Shown: positions 14,778 through 51,755 of the stretch, in pieces
Position numbering within the stretch: the stretch's first letter is position 1
Layout of the letters: each line of letters begins with the position of its first letter
Assembly (NCBI GenBank): GCA_012295275.1
Contig: CM022675.1
Location: 16,037,189-16,101,188 of the forward strand
DNA length: 64,000 nt
Reading direction: 5' to 3'
Origin: Chrysomallon squamiferum
Taxonomy: Eukaryota; Mollusca; Gastropoda; Neomphalida; Peltospiridae
The notes under the pieces: model-generated
Told to the model about the DNA's origin: nothing
Databases searched by the model: none
Seen by the model: the letters and a program-made list of their open reading frames with translations, nothing else
Program-made: the position numbers and the translations under genes

Positions 14778-14837
14778 CTAGTATAGGACACTTACACAGA
14801 GCATGCTTCAAGTGCAAAAATGTAATTTTCCAGCCTT

Positions 14838-15052
14838 TTTTTAAAATTTAACGCACACCTCAACCCTCTGGGGAGCCTACAGGTTCTGTTGCTATACTGA
14901 CACATTTCACTAATCACACACGTCCATCACGTCCTCGCAGGTTCTCAGTTATGGCTGAGTGAACCTCAGTCACCACGTGACACCACTGCAGCTCCGATGA
15001 CTCGAACCAGCGACCTTCGCGTTACGCTCCATCAACTGCGCTGTCACGTGAC
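14838..15052 (-). mobile_element. tRNA-derived SINE
   Basis: On the minus strand the head reads GCGCAGTTGATGGAGCG (A-box region, 15025-15041) then GGTTCGAGTC (B box, 14999-15008) at tRNA-like spacing, followed by about 160 bp of non-tRNA body. This is the structure of a Pol III SINE. The right boundary and target-site duplication are not clear. Confidence 0.75.
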
Positions 15053-15294
15053 CAACTTGTATTTTAACAGTTTTGTTTACGTCACAGCAGCTTTCTGGGA
15101 CTTTCCATTCATCTTGACAAAATGTTACAAATGAAACTGAAGAGTTCTGTGGCACATATTTTGAAAATACATATTCGTGCAGCTGGTTAAGAACAACTGA
15201 GTTCACGAAAGAGGAAACCCGATGGTGCCATGCAGGTTGTATCTTTTCCAAATAGCAGAAAATGATGTTTTATATCATCCATCCAAAGACAGGC

Positions 15295-15495
15295 AAACGT
15301 ATACCTCGACCTTTGACAAACCAGTGGATTACCATTAGCTGGAACGGGAAAATACGACATAGAGACAATCTTGTATGATCTCCTCAAAGATATCAATTAT
15401 ACTGATATTGCCGACAAGGATAAAACATATCCCGGACCTTGATAAACCAGTCGAGCAGCATTGCCTGGAACGGGAAAATGCCACTTTGGTCCATA
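15295..15495 (+). other. Duplicated degenerate peptide motif
   Basis: Two stretches about 130 bp apart read DKPVDYH-stop-LERENTT (15316 on) and DKPVEQHCLERENATL (15443 on) in the plus strand. Stops break the first. It looks like a decayed repetitive coding sequence or mobile-element remnant. Confidence 0.3.
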
Positions 15496-15519
15496 CAGAT
15501 TTTCTTAATAACGACATTC

Positions 15520-19280
<3,761 letters not shown>

Positions 19281-19285
19281 AGTTG

Positions 19286-19357
19286 TGACGTCATCACGTA
19301 ACTTACCATAGAATTTCTCTTTAGAGCAAATCTCTCCCCTCTAACGTCATGACGTCA
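19286..19357. promoter_or_regulatory. Pair of palindromic CREs
   Basis: TGACGTCA at 19286-19293 and 19350-19357, 64 bp apart, with a third ACGTCA half-site just before the second. No gene was recognised nearby. Confidence 0.4.
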
Positions 19358-19701
19358 CTTCAGAATCATTGCCAGATATTTTTAAACTTTACTTTTTTTG
19401 TGTTATTAATTAAGACTGGATGGCAGATAAAGTAAAGTAAAATAAAACGCAACTTCAAAGTATGCAGAATAATTTTTTGACTATTTCTGCGTCTTTCCAG
19501 CGGTTTAAGGCTGAAAGATTAACCACTGAGAATAACACAGATTAAAATTTACTAATTTTGTTGCTTAACGTGGCTGGGGAAGGGCGTTTTTAAAGAATAA
19601 AATTAAAAAGACACTCCCAGCATGAAATATCTGGGTATAGAAAATAAGTTAATACAAATAGTGTAATTATTTAAATAATTTCTTAACAAATATAAATGAG
19701 C

Positions 19702-19747
<46 letters not shown>

Positions 19748-20098
19748 TATATAATATTTAAATCTGTGTTTTTTTCGAAATCATTATTTGAATACTGAGT
19801 ATTTCTTTCTTTGCATTTCTGAGTATTTAATGTAAAGTAAAAATAATTTACCAACAAAAGAAAAAAAGAAAAAGAAACGCAGTATCTGTGTAATATATTT
19901 GGTATTAAAGTAATTTTTATTATTCAAAAAATATATCTCATAAAAATACATAATATTAGGTGCGTTAATAAATATTATTGTCATACAATAGATGCATCGA
20001 CATTTTGTTAGATTTCTACTGAAATACATTAGTTTAAATGAACTTGTATAATATAGATTCATTTTTGCAAAAGAAAATCCGAGCAGGTACATACCCTA

Positions 20099-21000
20099 GT
20101 CTACATTTAGTAACATTCTTGGAATTAACTTATTAGATTTACAAAAACAAGTTTGATTTGTACAAATACATAATCTGAAATACGTAATCTATAAAATATT
20201 TGTATAATCTACGTTTTTCTGAAATAACTAGCTTTGACTAATCTATCTACATTTATGGAAATACGTACGTTAACTTGCATAATCTATATTTACTGAAATG
20301 GGAGTTTGACTTCTCTATAATCTACCTTTACTGAAAAACTAGGTTTGTATAATCTAAATTTACTGAAATATTTAAAGTTAGCTCGTATAATCTGCATTTA
20401 CTGAAATAAGTGGGTTTTTTTTTTAATCTATAATCTACATAATCTAATAAGTATTTTGATTGTTGTAATACACATTTTTAATCTATAATTACTGAAATAA
20501 GTATTTTGATTGCTATAATATACATTTTTTATCTATATTTAATGAATAAGTATTTTCAAAGCTGAAATGTACATTTTTAATCTACATTTATTGAAATAAG
20601 TATTTTGATTGCTGTAATACACATTTTAAATCTACATATTCTGATATAAGTATTTTGATTGCTGTAATATACATTTTTGATCTATATTTAATGAATAAGT
20701 ATTTTGAAAGCTGAAATATACATTCTTAATCTACATTTACTGACATCGGTATTATGATTTCTGTAATATATATTTTTAATTTACATTTACTGAAATAAGT
20801 ATTTTGATTTACATGTTTAATCTGCATTTACTGAATAAGTATTTTGAAAACTGAAATGTACATTTTAAATCTAAATTTACTGAAATACGTATTTTGAAAG
20901 CTGAAATGTGCATTTTTAAATCTCTGTTCACTGAAATAAGCATTTTCACTGCTATAATATACATTTTTAGTCTGAATTTACTGAAATACGTTGTGGAGAC
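20099..21000. repeat. Degenerate minisatellite of TAATCTACATTTACTGAAAT type
   Basis: About 17 imperfect units of 35-60 bp combining CTACATTTACTGAAATA, AGTATTTTGATTGCTGTAAT and ATACATTTTTAATC. Spacing and bases vary, so the array looks old. Confidence 0.85.
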
Positions 21001-21850
21001 ATTTACAGTCAGTATATAGGTTTAACGTGATCTCTTACAGAACAAATATAAATTCTTTAAACAGACGCAGAGGCTCTAATTTTAGATGTTTGCGATTATA
21101 AAGAAGTTATTTTTGTACAGCAATTAATCTGAATGCTATTTTTACACCCTATGCCGCAGCACAAACACATAAATTGTTCTGAAGTAATAACGAAAATAAA
21201 CTCGATATCAGAAATAATTACGAACACCATAACACGTTTGTGCGTGTTTTCGACCTAATCCTAATTTCACAAACTCTATTCACGACGTTTTGTGATCTGT
21301 CAGTTTCGTTATAAAGATAGCGTGAAATAAAAATATAATTTATCGTTTCATAATTTATTGCAGTATATGTGCGTTGTGTTAATTCTATTTTTAAATATTC
21401 CTTTGTGATTTTAAATAAATAATCGTGCAATTAAGATTTCATTCAATAAACGATTATTATAATTTGATTCAACAAACCATTTTTATCATAATAATAATAA
21501 TAACAGTAACAACAATATAACCAAGAAAACCGTATCTGTGACAAAAGAAAAATAGTTATTTTGCATAGTTGAAATATAAATTGCATAAAATCTATAATAT
21601 ATACAAAATAGATAAGGTTATATACACACAAGTATTATTATGTTATTGAATTAATTAAAACATAAAAAACAGCTGCAGCAGCTGAACACTAATTGTAAAT
21701 CACAGCCAATATTGTTATTTGAAACTCTACAAATACAGTTCTAACTGCAGACTATAAAACCCAAACCGTAACTTCATATACATAAAAGCATTATTATTAC
21801 GATGATGATGATGATGAAGATGATGATAATAAATAACTATAATGATGAAT

Positions 21851-21889
<39 letters not shown>

Positions 21890-21924
21890 TAAAACAACAA
21901 CAATAATAATAACAGTACTACTAC

Positions 21925-21976
<52 letters not shown>

Positions 21977-23470
21977 CTGATGAAAATAAAAAAAATATGG
22001 AAGCCTATATTAAGATTAAGTTAGTAAGAAACGAAGTTCTGGTTATTATTAAATATTCTATATGTTCGCATTTTTTATCGTAAATATATTTTGATTGAAT
22101 GGCACAGTGAAGAATTTTATTTTTTCACAAAACAGTCTAGAATAGTATTTAAAAATTACAACAGTAGAACACACATATGAAAATGACGTCACAGGAGCCG
22201 AAAGCATTCGTTTGATTTTTATCAAGATATTTGTAAATATCGCTTACATTAGAATTATCTTCACAATGAAATTTAATCTTACTTGAATGTGGAAAATAAA
22301 ATTTAATTAATTTTTCACCTTTTTGGGACTTCTAAAATGTTCTGTGTATTTGTTGAGTTAACGTTTTTCAAAAAGAGTAAAACTGTGTCAATGTGAACTG
22401 GTGACAAAAAAAAAAAAAAAAAAAAAAAAAAAGAAAAAGAAAAAAAGAAAAAGAAAAAAGAAAGAAAGAAGAAGAAAGGTGAAAACGACTATAAGAAAGC
22501 ACTGGTTACATGTCAACATCAAACGATACATATAATAACAGTCATAAATATTATCAATGAAAAACATCTTCTTTTATATGAAAATAAAAAAATAAAAAAT
22601 AAAACAGATGATGAAGAAGAAAAAAAGAAGAAGAAAAAGAAAAACAGACAATAAATAAATTAATAAATAAACAAACAAACAAAAAGAAAAACAAACAAAC
22701 AAACAAATACATTTTAGAAAGTCGAAAGGATATTTGTCGTCATGTTTAGGAATTCGTATTAGGGTTCTACTGTTAATATTAGCAACAAAGTGTCTTAGTT
22801 AAGTTTTACACTAGAAACAAGTTATTTCAGTGTTAGTAGTAGATAAAAGTACACAAGTCATATATCACGAAGTTCTTCCAAACGTGTTGTTTTCGAATAT
22901 CTATCACAAAACCGATATAAAATCAAGGGAAGGCACCGGTGCATAATTTATTACCACTGAATTGTTTCCCTTTGTAATAAATTATCTGGTGTTGAACCCT
23001 GTAAAAAAAGAAAAAAAAAGAAATAACAACAATAATAATAATAACAACAACAACAACAACAGAATTATTAGTTTCGTTACTAATACTATTAGCAAGAACG
23101 ACAACTAGCTGGGAAATGGATTAAATTGCTTTGCCTCTTTCTTCGACTTGACTAGTAAAACTGGATGGGGCGCGGTGTTTTCAACTAAACGAGTTCTGAG
23201 ACTGACGTAGATTCAGAGCTTCAGTTCGTCAGAACCTGGTCGAGATTCACGGATAATCAATTCTGCTGTTTTTACTGGGATTCTAATAACCACAATTAAC
23301 TACATAACAACTCTGTCAGGATACTGAAGTTAGCATTTGAAAAAATCTGCTGATAAACTGTACTGCGGCTGAAGAAGAAAATTATCATTGCAACATCGGC
23401 TCCAGTAATTGACATTACTGCGATAACGAACCCGGAATCACAGAAAATAGCTTTCATTGATCTCTGTCTG

Positions 23471-23559
<89 letters not shown>

Positions 23560-23839
23560 TTATCTATCCATCTATCTATCTATCTGTCTATCTATCTATC
23601 TATCTATCCATCTATCCATATATCCATCTATCTATCTATCTATCTATCTATCTATTTCTATCTATCTATATGTCTATCTATAACTAAAGAAAATCGTGTT
23701 TATTCCGTGAAGACTGTATATATCAAAGACGTACATTAAAGATTGTATTTAGTAAACTAATTAGGTAAATCTCTACATTTCCTACAGAAATTATCGACAA
23801 ACGCTGGGCGATAATAATAGTAAAGCCGTGAACTTCATC

Positions 23840-23911
<72 letters not shown>

Positions 23912-24461
23912 ACACTCACACGCAGTAATTATCAGTTTGTATTTACTAAGTAAACTCACAAAAACCAGACTCATTTCTATCAAGAATTACCTCACAGGTA
24001 TCTCTGCACGTACGGGAATCTGAAACTTGTAACAAGCCCAGTTTCACACACGAAGCCAATAACAATTAACGAGCAAAAAAGAAAACGGCTTCATTACTGC
24101 AATCATCATAAAACGCGATGTCGTTGCACATGTTTAAGACAATCTCAACCGATCTTGTCATTACTACTGAGTATTTAAAACAATAACACTTTTACAACCG
24201 ACCTTGGTATGTCATTAGATAATAGAGTGTTAGATAATAGGACGCAGGTTGCTGTATTGGGTGTCTGGTTGGGAGGGGCAGATCACTTGATACGCGCACT
24301 AAACAAGACTTGTATTCAGTGAGTGCAATATCGTCTTTCTTCCGTGACCTCACAATGCGGCAGACACCCACTTGGTTTGGCTTTCAAATTGCTGATCACG
24401 ATTTTTATTTTTATACTTTTATAAATATATATTTGTTTATGTACAAATAAATCATTAACAC

Positions 24462-24510
<49 letters not shown>

Positions 24511-24700
24511 CTGTAATAATAATAATAACAATAATGATGATAATAATAATAATAACAATAATGATGATAATAATAATGATAACAATAATAAAAACAGTAA
24601 TGATGATAATAATAATAATAATAATAATGCATTACAATTAAAAAGGACTTCTTGCTTACTTTGAACAGAATACGGTTGATATCGTTAACTACGTGTTAAA
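21000..24700. other. Repeat-rich DNA downstream of the ZIP gene
   Basis: (AAT)n 21,860-21,977, a CRE at 22184-22191, poly(A) 22,406-22,434, (TATC)n 23,465-23,680, (AC)n 23,842-23,911 and (AAT)n 24,460-24,630. The ZIP 3' UTR probably occupies the right end. Confidence 0.7.
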
Positions 24701-24723
24701 CAGAAGAGTTACCTGCAGCAGCA

Positions 24724-45888
<21,165 letters not shown>

Positions 45889-46060
45889 TTCGGCACGTGT
45901 CTGTTCTCTTCTGAACGCAAAGGTAAGTCTACTCTACTTAAATCAACCACAACTTTCGTGTCGTGTGCACAACTGGCTTCTGGATTCACGATACAAGATG
46001 GCGGCTATTCGCTACTGGCGAGAGGCGTTATGTGAAGCACAATAGAATGGATTCACGTGA
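45889..46060 (-). promoter_or_regulatory. Candidate promoter and 5' UTR of the ZIP gene, with YY1-type site
   Basis: AAGATGGCGGC at 45995-46005 is the classic YY1 core; read on the gene strand it is GCCGCCATCTT, about 110 bp before the ATG. The region is richer in CpG than its surroundings. I saw no metal-response element (TGCRCNC) here. Confidence 0.45.
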
Positions 46061-46775
46061 TGCGATATGTGAATAAAGTGAGGCGCATTATGGGAGTTTT
46101 ATTCTTAAAAATTCAAACAACCTTTGACCTAATTATATACCAGTACGGTCATATGGATGAGGTATGGAGAATTTTGAATGGAGAATGAGGTATGGAGAAA
46201 TGTCAAAATAAAAATGAAAGAAATTGAGCGTGAATGTTTAGATGGGGGGAAAAGTATATAGACCTGTAAAAAAGTGGGTTTTAAAAAAAAAAAAAATAAA
46301 TAAAATAAAATAAAAAAGAAGCTAAAAAAAAATGAAAAGAAAAGAAAAAAGATTTGAAAAGAAAAACAATGAAACAAAACAATTAAGAGCCTTAAGGAAT
46401 GATTGAAAAAAAAATGAAAGATTTGAAAAAATAAAATAATAATGAATTTATTATTTAAAAATGACAATGAAATAAATTATAAAGACATTTACTAAGAAGA
46501 GCAATATTCAATAAATTAAGAAGAAATACAGAACCTTTTTTTCTTTTTTTTTTCTTTTAAAAAAAAAAAAAAAGTAACAGACTATATTTTAAAAAACTAA
46601 AAACGGCAGACGTTCGCATATATAAACTGTTCCTCGACTAGTTATCGTAAATAAAGATTCTTCATTTTCATTTTTCTTAATCTTTCCTTTATTTTTTTTT
46701 CTTTCCGTTTTATTAAAGCGTACCTTTGATAATAAGAAGAATTAGCCTAAATTATAATATACTGCCAAGTTATGC

Positions 46776-46841
<66 letters not shown>

Positions 46842-46924
46842 CGATCTGATCTTAATTAACAATGAAATATACTAACAACGGTTTCAAAAATCTGTGCGCG
46901 ATAATTTTATCGTTTCTGTACTCG

Positions 46925-47159
46925 TGACGTCATCGCTTGCAGGAGGATCGATTTGGGCAAAACATTAGAGAAACTGCCGCTATTAGACCTCCACACGTAC
47001 TCGATGACGTCATCACTCTAAGTAGACGTTTTGCCGCTGTTATTTTACAGTCGAACTTAAATCAAAACTTTATTATTCTCTTCTTGTTTCCTTTACTTTT
47101 CGTAAAAAAGTTGTTGTTTTTTTTTTTTTTTTTGTATAAAGTTGTTGTTGTTGTTGTTG

Positions 47160-47209
<50 letters not shown>

Positions 47210-47323
47210 GTTATTATTATTATTATTAAAGATTATCACAAGATTAAAATATTCAGAACGGCATCGTGTCAGTATGTCTGTTAGCGTTTTACAACATTAT
47301 TTGAAATACGTTGTCATGGCAAC
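46925..47323. promoter_or_regulatory. Two CREs and an X-box upstream of the ZIP gene
   Basis: TGACGTCATC at 46925 and again at 47005, exactly 80 bp apart, then GTTGTCATGGCAAC (X-box, one mismatch) at 47310-47323. This lies about 1 kb upstream of the ZIP start codon. (GTT)n/(ATT)n runs separate the motifs. Confidence 0.4.
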
Positions 47324-48469
47324 ATTACGTTTTGACTGCCATTTTGATCAAACGAATAACTGAGGTTTAAACGGACCTGGTACTATGAAACACGCGCAGT
47401 GAGCTTTGAACTGCTGATGTTTGTAAATCTAACTTTAAACGGCGACACTCCTAGTTTAGACCACAGAGAAATCGTTAATGGGATTTTTCTTCTTTTTATT
47501 TACAAAGAAACAAAATAACATGAAATATTCAGCTGTCGTTGTAAATGGAATATGTAAAGTTTAAAATGTAATGGGTATACATACAAATACACAATCACAA
47601 ATATACAAACACGAACGCTTACGGATATATATGTAATTTTAACAGGTGTGTTAATTGCATGTTAATTGCCGACACAATTGTTATATGTATCCATTTATAT
47701 ATATTTATGTATAAATTATGCATGTTTAATATGTACATATTTTAAGTGTTGTGTGTGACTGTATTTTTTTGTATTTTATTTAAGATCTCTTTTAAAATGT
47801 GTGTGTGTGTGTGTTCTTCTTTTGAACTAGTTCACTCAAACTCGTGTTGGTAGTCCTCAACTCACTGATACACAGAAATCTGTTGATAGCTCTGTCTCAC
47901 TCTCGCAGCTTTTCTAACGACTTCGCGTTTCAGTGGAATCATTCTGTGACAAAGTCAAGGAATTGCTCACTAAGTACTTCCTGTCTTTGAAATGTTGCTT
48001 TCACGTAGGAATGTGTGTTACATCAATACTTCTAATCAGACATCACGAAATATTGATGTTCCATACCGGTACAACCCAGCTCCTACAGAAAACACAACAC
48101 ACTAATTAGTGTTCAGCCCAGCTTCACTGGCCGTTTTAAATGTCATTTCTCTACAAGAAGATAAATTATTGCAGTAGTCACTGACCCCTATACAACCATT
48201 TTCATAGATACGGGTTTTCTTTACACACACACACACACACACACATACACAAACATACACAAACACATAAACATATACACACACACAAACACACAAAAAC
48301 ACACACACACACTCATACACACACACACACAATTACATTCTTGACATCAATAATAGACTGCCATTTGATAAATTTCCAGTTCTTTTTTCCCCTTTCTTTT
48401 TGTTTACATATTAAATTTGTTCAGTGTTGTCTAATGTTAACAACAACAATAATAATAATACGTTGTTGT

Positions 48470-48675
48470 TAGTTGCTGCTATTGTTACAACCACAACCAC
48501 AACTAAAATGAAGATTACTACTACCGATAAACACTACTGCTACTACTGTTTTACAAATATTACTTTTACTACCGCTAGCATCACTAGCACTCCTCTCATC
48601 CCAGCTTTTAAACTACCACCATCAGTACTGCTAATACTGGTGTTATCACTAGTGTAATAATAAAACAACAATGGC

Positions 48676-48712
<37 letters not shown>

Positions 48713-48770
48713 GCATTAATAATAACAACAATGAAAACAATAGCAATAACAGCAACAGCAACAACAATAA
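48470..48770. repeat. Inverted dispersed duplication, copy B (intergenic)
   Basis: Opposite orientation to copy A, nearly 14 kb away. Similarity extends beyond the (ATT)n tract into unique sequence such as ACTAGTGATAACACCAGTAT (given in copy A orientation). Confidence 0.85.
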
Positions 48771-49612
48771 TAATACGTGGGTTTTACCGTAAATAACACC
48801 GTACCTCAAACCCAGTAATCTGATATCTTTGTATTATTCGATGATAAATCTCTAAAAGCATTATTTAAAATCGCACCAGACCTAAAGAATTTGTATGGTG
48901 TATTTGTCACGCGACATTTGCTTGAATGGAGCAAATAATCTGACAGCAGGAAACAGTGAGGGGAAGCTGCGGCTTGTATCCTGCTTTCACTGGAGAAATA
49001 AAAAAATAATAAAACAAATACGAATACAAAATTAAAGATGATAATTAGCTACTTAATATGTACTCCGAGACATAGGCGTATATATAATATGTATTTTGAT
49101 ATATTTAAAATTAACCTGTTTCAAGCGTTGATCATTTACTTTTAAAATTTCGATTTAGCCCATTTCGTTCTTATCATGAGATAATATTTTCTAGACTACA
49201 AACATTTCAAAAGAAAACTTCAAGTAACAGATCTCCATTCAACAGATCGGATTAGGCGTACTCTACTTTAGTCTACTTTTTCAGCTACGAAGCAAGCGTT
49301 TAATTTTCCCTGCATCAGCGGAGTCAGTATTTGAAAGGTCGCGCTGTGTGGGTAGCGTAGGTGGATGAGTCAAACCCACTCGTAACTCTCCGTGTAGACA
49401 ACATCAACTGACGTACAGTGTCGTAACTGCTAACGATTTCGATTAATAGCAGAGTATTAAAACTGAAGTGCTGTAACATTTAAATATCCATTTAGAAAAG
49501 ATTTGCGATTTATCGAAAGTCAGGCATCAAGTGGTACTCCTTTGCAATGAATTAAGTTATCATCATCGTTATTATTATTTATTTATTTATTTTTATTTGA
49601 TAGTTATTCCAG

Positions 49613-49669
<57 letters not shown>

Positions 49670-49901
49670 GAAATAGAAAAATAGAAAAGGTTTGCACAAT
49701 CCGCGAGCTAATAAAACCAATCTGCTAATTAGAATTTTAGGTAACTTAAACACTGGAAAATATCCTCTTACGATGTCACACACATAACATCTTTTATCTC
49801 CGATTTGGTTTTCTTCATTTTTATCAATATTTAATTATTTAAACAACTAACAGTTATACTTAATAAAATTGTACATCAGTTTCAAATTAACAAATAATTA
49901 C

Positions 49902-49954
<53 letters not shown>

Positions 49955-50818
49955 TTTGAGTTCTGTAAATTGTCTTTAGGAATTGCTTCAAAAAAAAAAA
50001 AGGTTTAATATATTTCAAAAAAAAAACAGCAGGATGCAGATCAATGGTAGATTATCTGCTCACAGTGTGGTGGGTTGTTGGATCTATTCCTATCAGTGGA
50101 CTAATTGAGCCATTTCTCATTCCAGCCAGTGCTCAACAGCTTGTGTCCTGTGGGAAGATGAACAAAAATATTCCTTGCTGCTTAATAAGAAATATTAACC
50201 CATGAAGTGGAGGCAGAGGATTTCATCTCTTTTTATCTAAATATTCTTCTACATACAACAATAAATAAAATGTGTTGAGACGTAAGTATAACTTTTCCTC
50301 CCTTAGAGTAGTAAAAAGATTGGAAACATGAGATCTATTTTATTATTATTTTTCTTTTTACATCTTCAGTTTTTGAAGACTGTGTAAAATAATATATATA
50401 TTTTTTTTTAGTGTATTCTTCTTCAACCCAACACATAACAATGCTCTAATGGTGGACTTTTGTATGTGTAAGTTGAAACGGGTAGGTATTATAAGAAAGA
50501 AGGACTAACTGTCACATACAATACAAAATTAATGTTAGAATCAGGACAGCATAAATTTTTTACAGGATAAATGAATGCACCAGGACCTATGTACACAAAT
50601 CTACTGACACCAGTAAGCTGACAGTGAGCCAGCACTCAGAACAGTCAAATCAAACAAAACAAATTGTAACCAAAAATTAATATATATTTATATATTATGT
50701 TTATGAAAAGTTTAATAATGTAAGCACCATACATTGCACGTTTAGAGACTTTTAGCAGAAACATGTTAAATACAATTACTGTAAGACTATCGCTGGCTTT
50801 CTCAAGTCTAATTGTTTT

Positions 50819-50913
<95 letters not shown>

Positions 50914-51664
50914 ATCAGTATATCTGTTATTAATGCCATCAGTAACAGTTCTTCTATCACAGAATGGTCTATAATAATGTCTATGAATTCTTCAGTTTAT
51001 CTTATTTATTTATTTATTTTTATTTGCTGAAATTCATCAAAACAGAACTACACGTGTTGACGTAATTAAATGTATTAATGACAACAAACAGTTACACCAA
51101 AAAGTTTTCTTTTTAAATCTCAAGGATCCAGTTTCAAAGGAGATCCATGATGTACATATCTATTTTGGCACTTTAACCTTTGATTATCTGAAGGTTGTAT
51201 TTATTTCTGAAAGAATACCTGTATAGTAACCTAGCTATAATAACATCAAACTATATCTAACAACGTAATATAGAAAAACATGTTTTTCAACAGTATACTT
51301 GAAATAATATGTATGCAAAGTCAATAAATAATGGCTACATGATACATCAATGAATGAATGGATCAAGCAAGATCAATATTAAAATTACAAATCATTAAAA
51401 TCCTGATATCCATGAGTTAAACTTTGTTAACTTGTATTGACTATGTAGAAATATTTGTGTGTTTGAAATCATGTTGTGTTTTGGTCTGTGTATACTGAGA
51501 AAGGAGTCAGCTCAATGATCAGTTACAGACAGGCTGGGTTACATTGTTACATGACTCAGAGAGCTGCATGCAGCATTTTGTCACTAAATACAAAGATAAC
51601 TTGTACAAGGCATGCAAACAAGTTGTCTCCCTTCCATTAATGCAGCTGTTTAAAAAGTCTCATC

Positions 51665-51755
51665 TCATTTTGGTCGAACTCGGCTGATTTTCTTTGACTT
51701 GTCTGCTGTTTTTGGTGGAGGTATAGCACCAGCAGTGATGTGTCGATCATACAGA
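51665..51755 (-). CDS. RSU1: RSU1 exon 9: C-terminus
   Basis: Encodes LYDRHITAGAIPPPKTADKS and KKISRVRPK, then TGA (51665-51667). The KSKKIS motif is diagnostic. Its first eight bases (TCTGTATG) recur at the matching place in the upstream 31-bp tandem units. A possible AATAAA lies near 51,200. Confidence 0.94.

Larger units (their letters stand above)
46100..51660. other. Intergenic DNA between ZIP and RSU1
   Basis: Poly(A)-rich 46,280-46,570, (ATT)n 46,776-46,840 and 47,160-47,227, (CA)n 48,222-48,330, (AAT)n 49,613-49,667, (CA)n 49,905-49,950 and (GA)n 50,834-50,907. The RSU1 3' UTR probably lies within the last 0.5 kb. No other gene recognised. Confidence 0.7.

Noticed and set aside
49340-49400. 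GCGTAGGTGGATGAGTCAAA patch as a SINE or tRNA head
   Set aside because: No B box at the right distance and no cloverleaf pairing.
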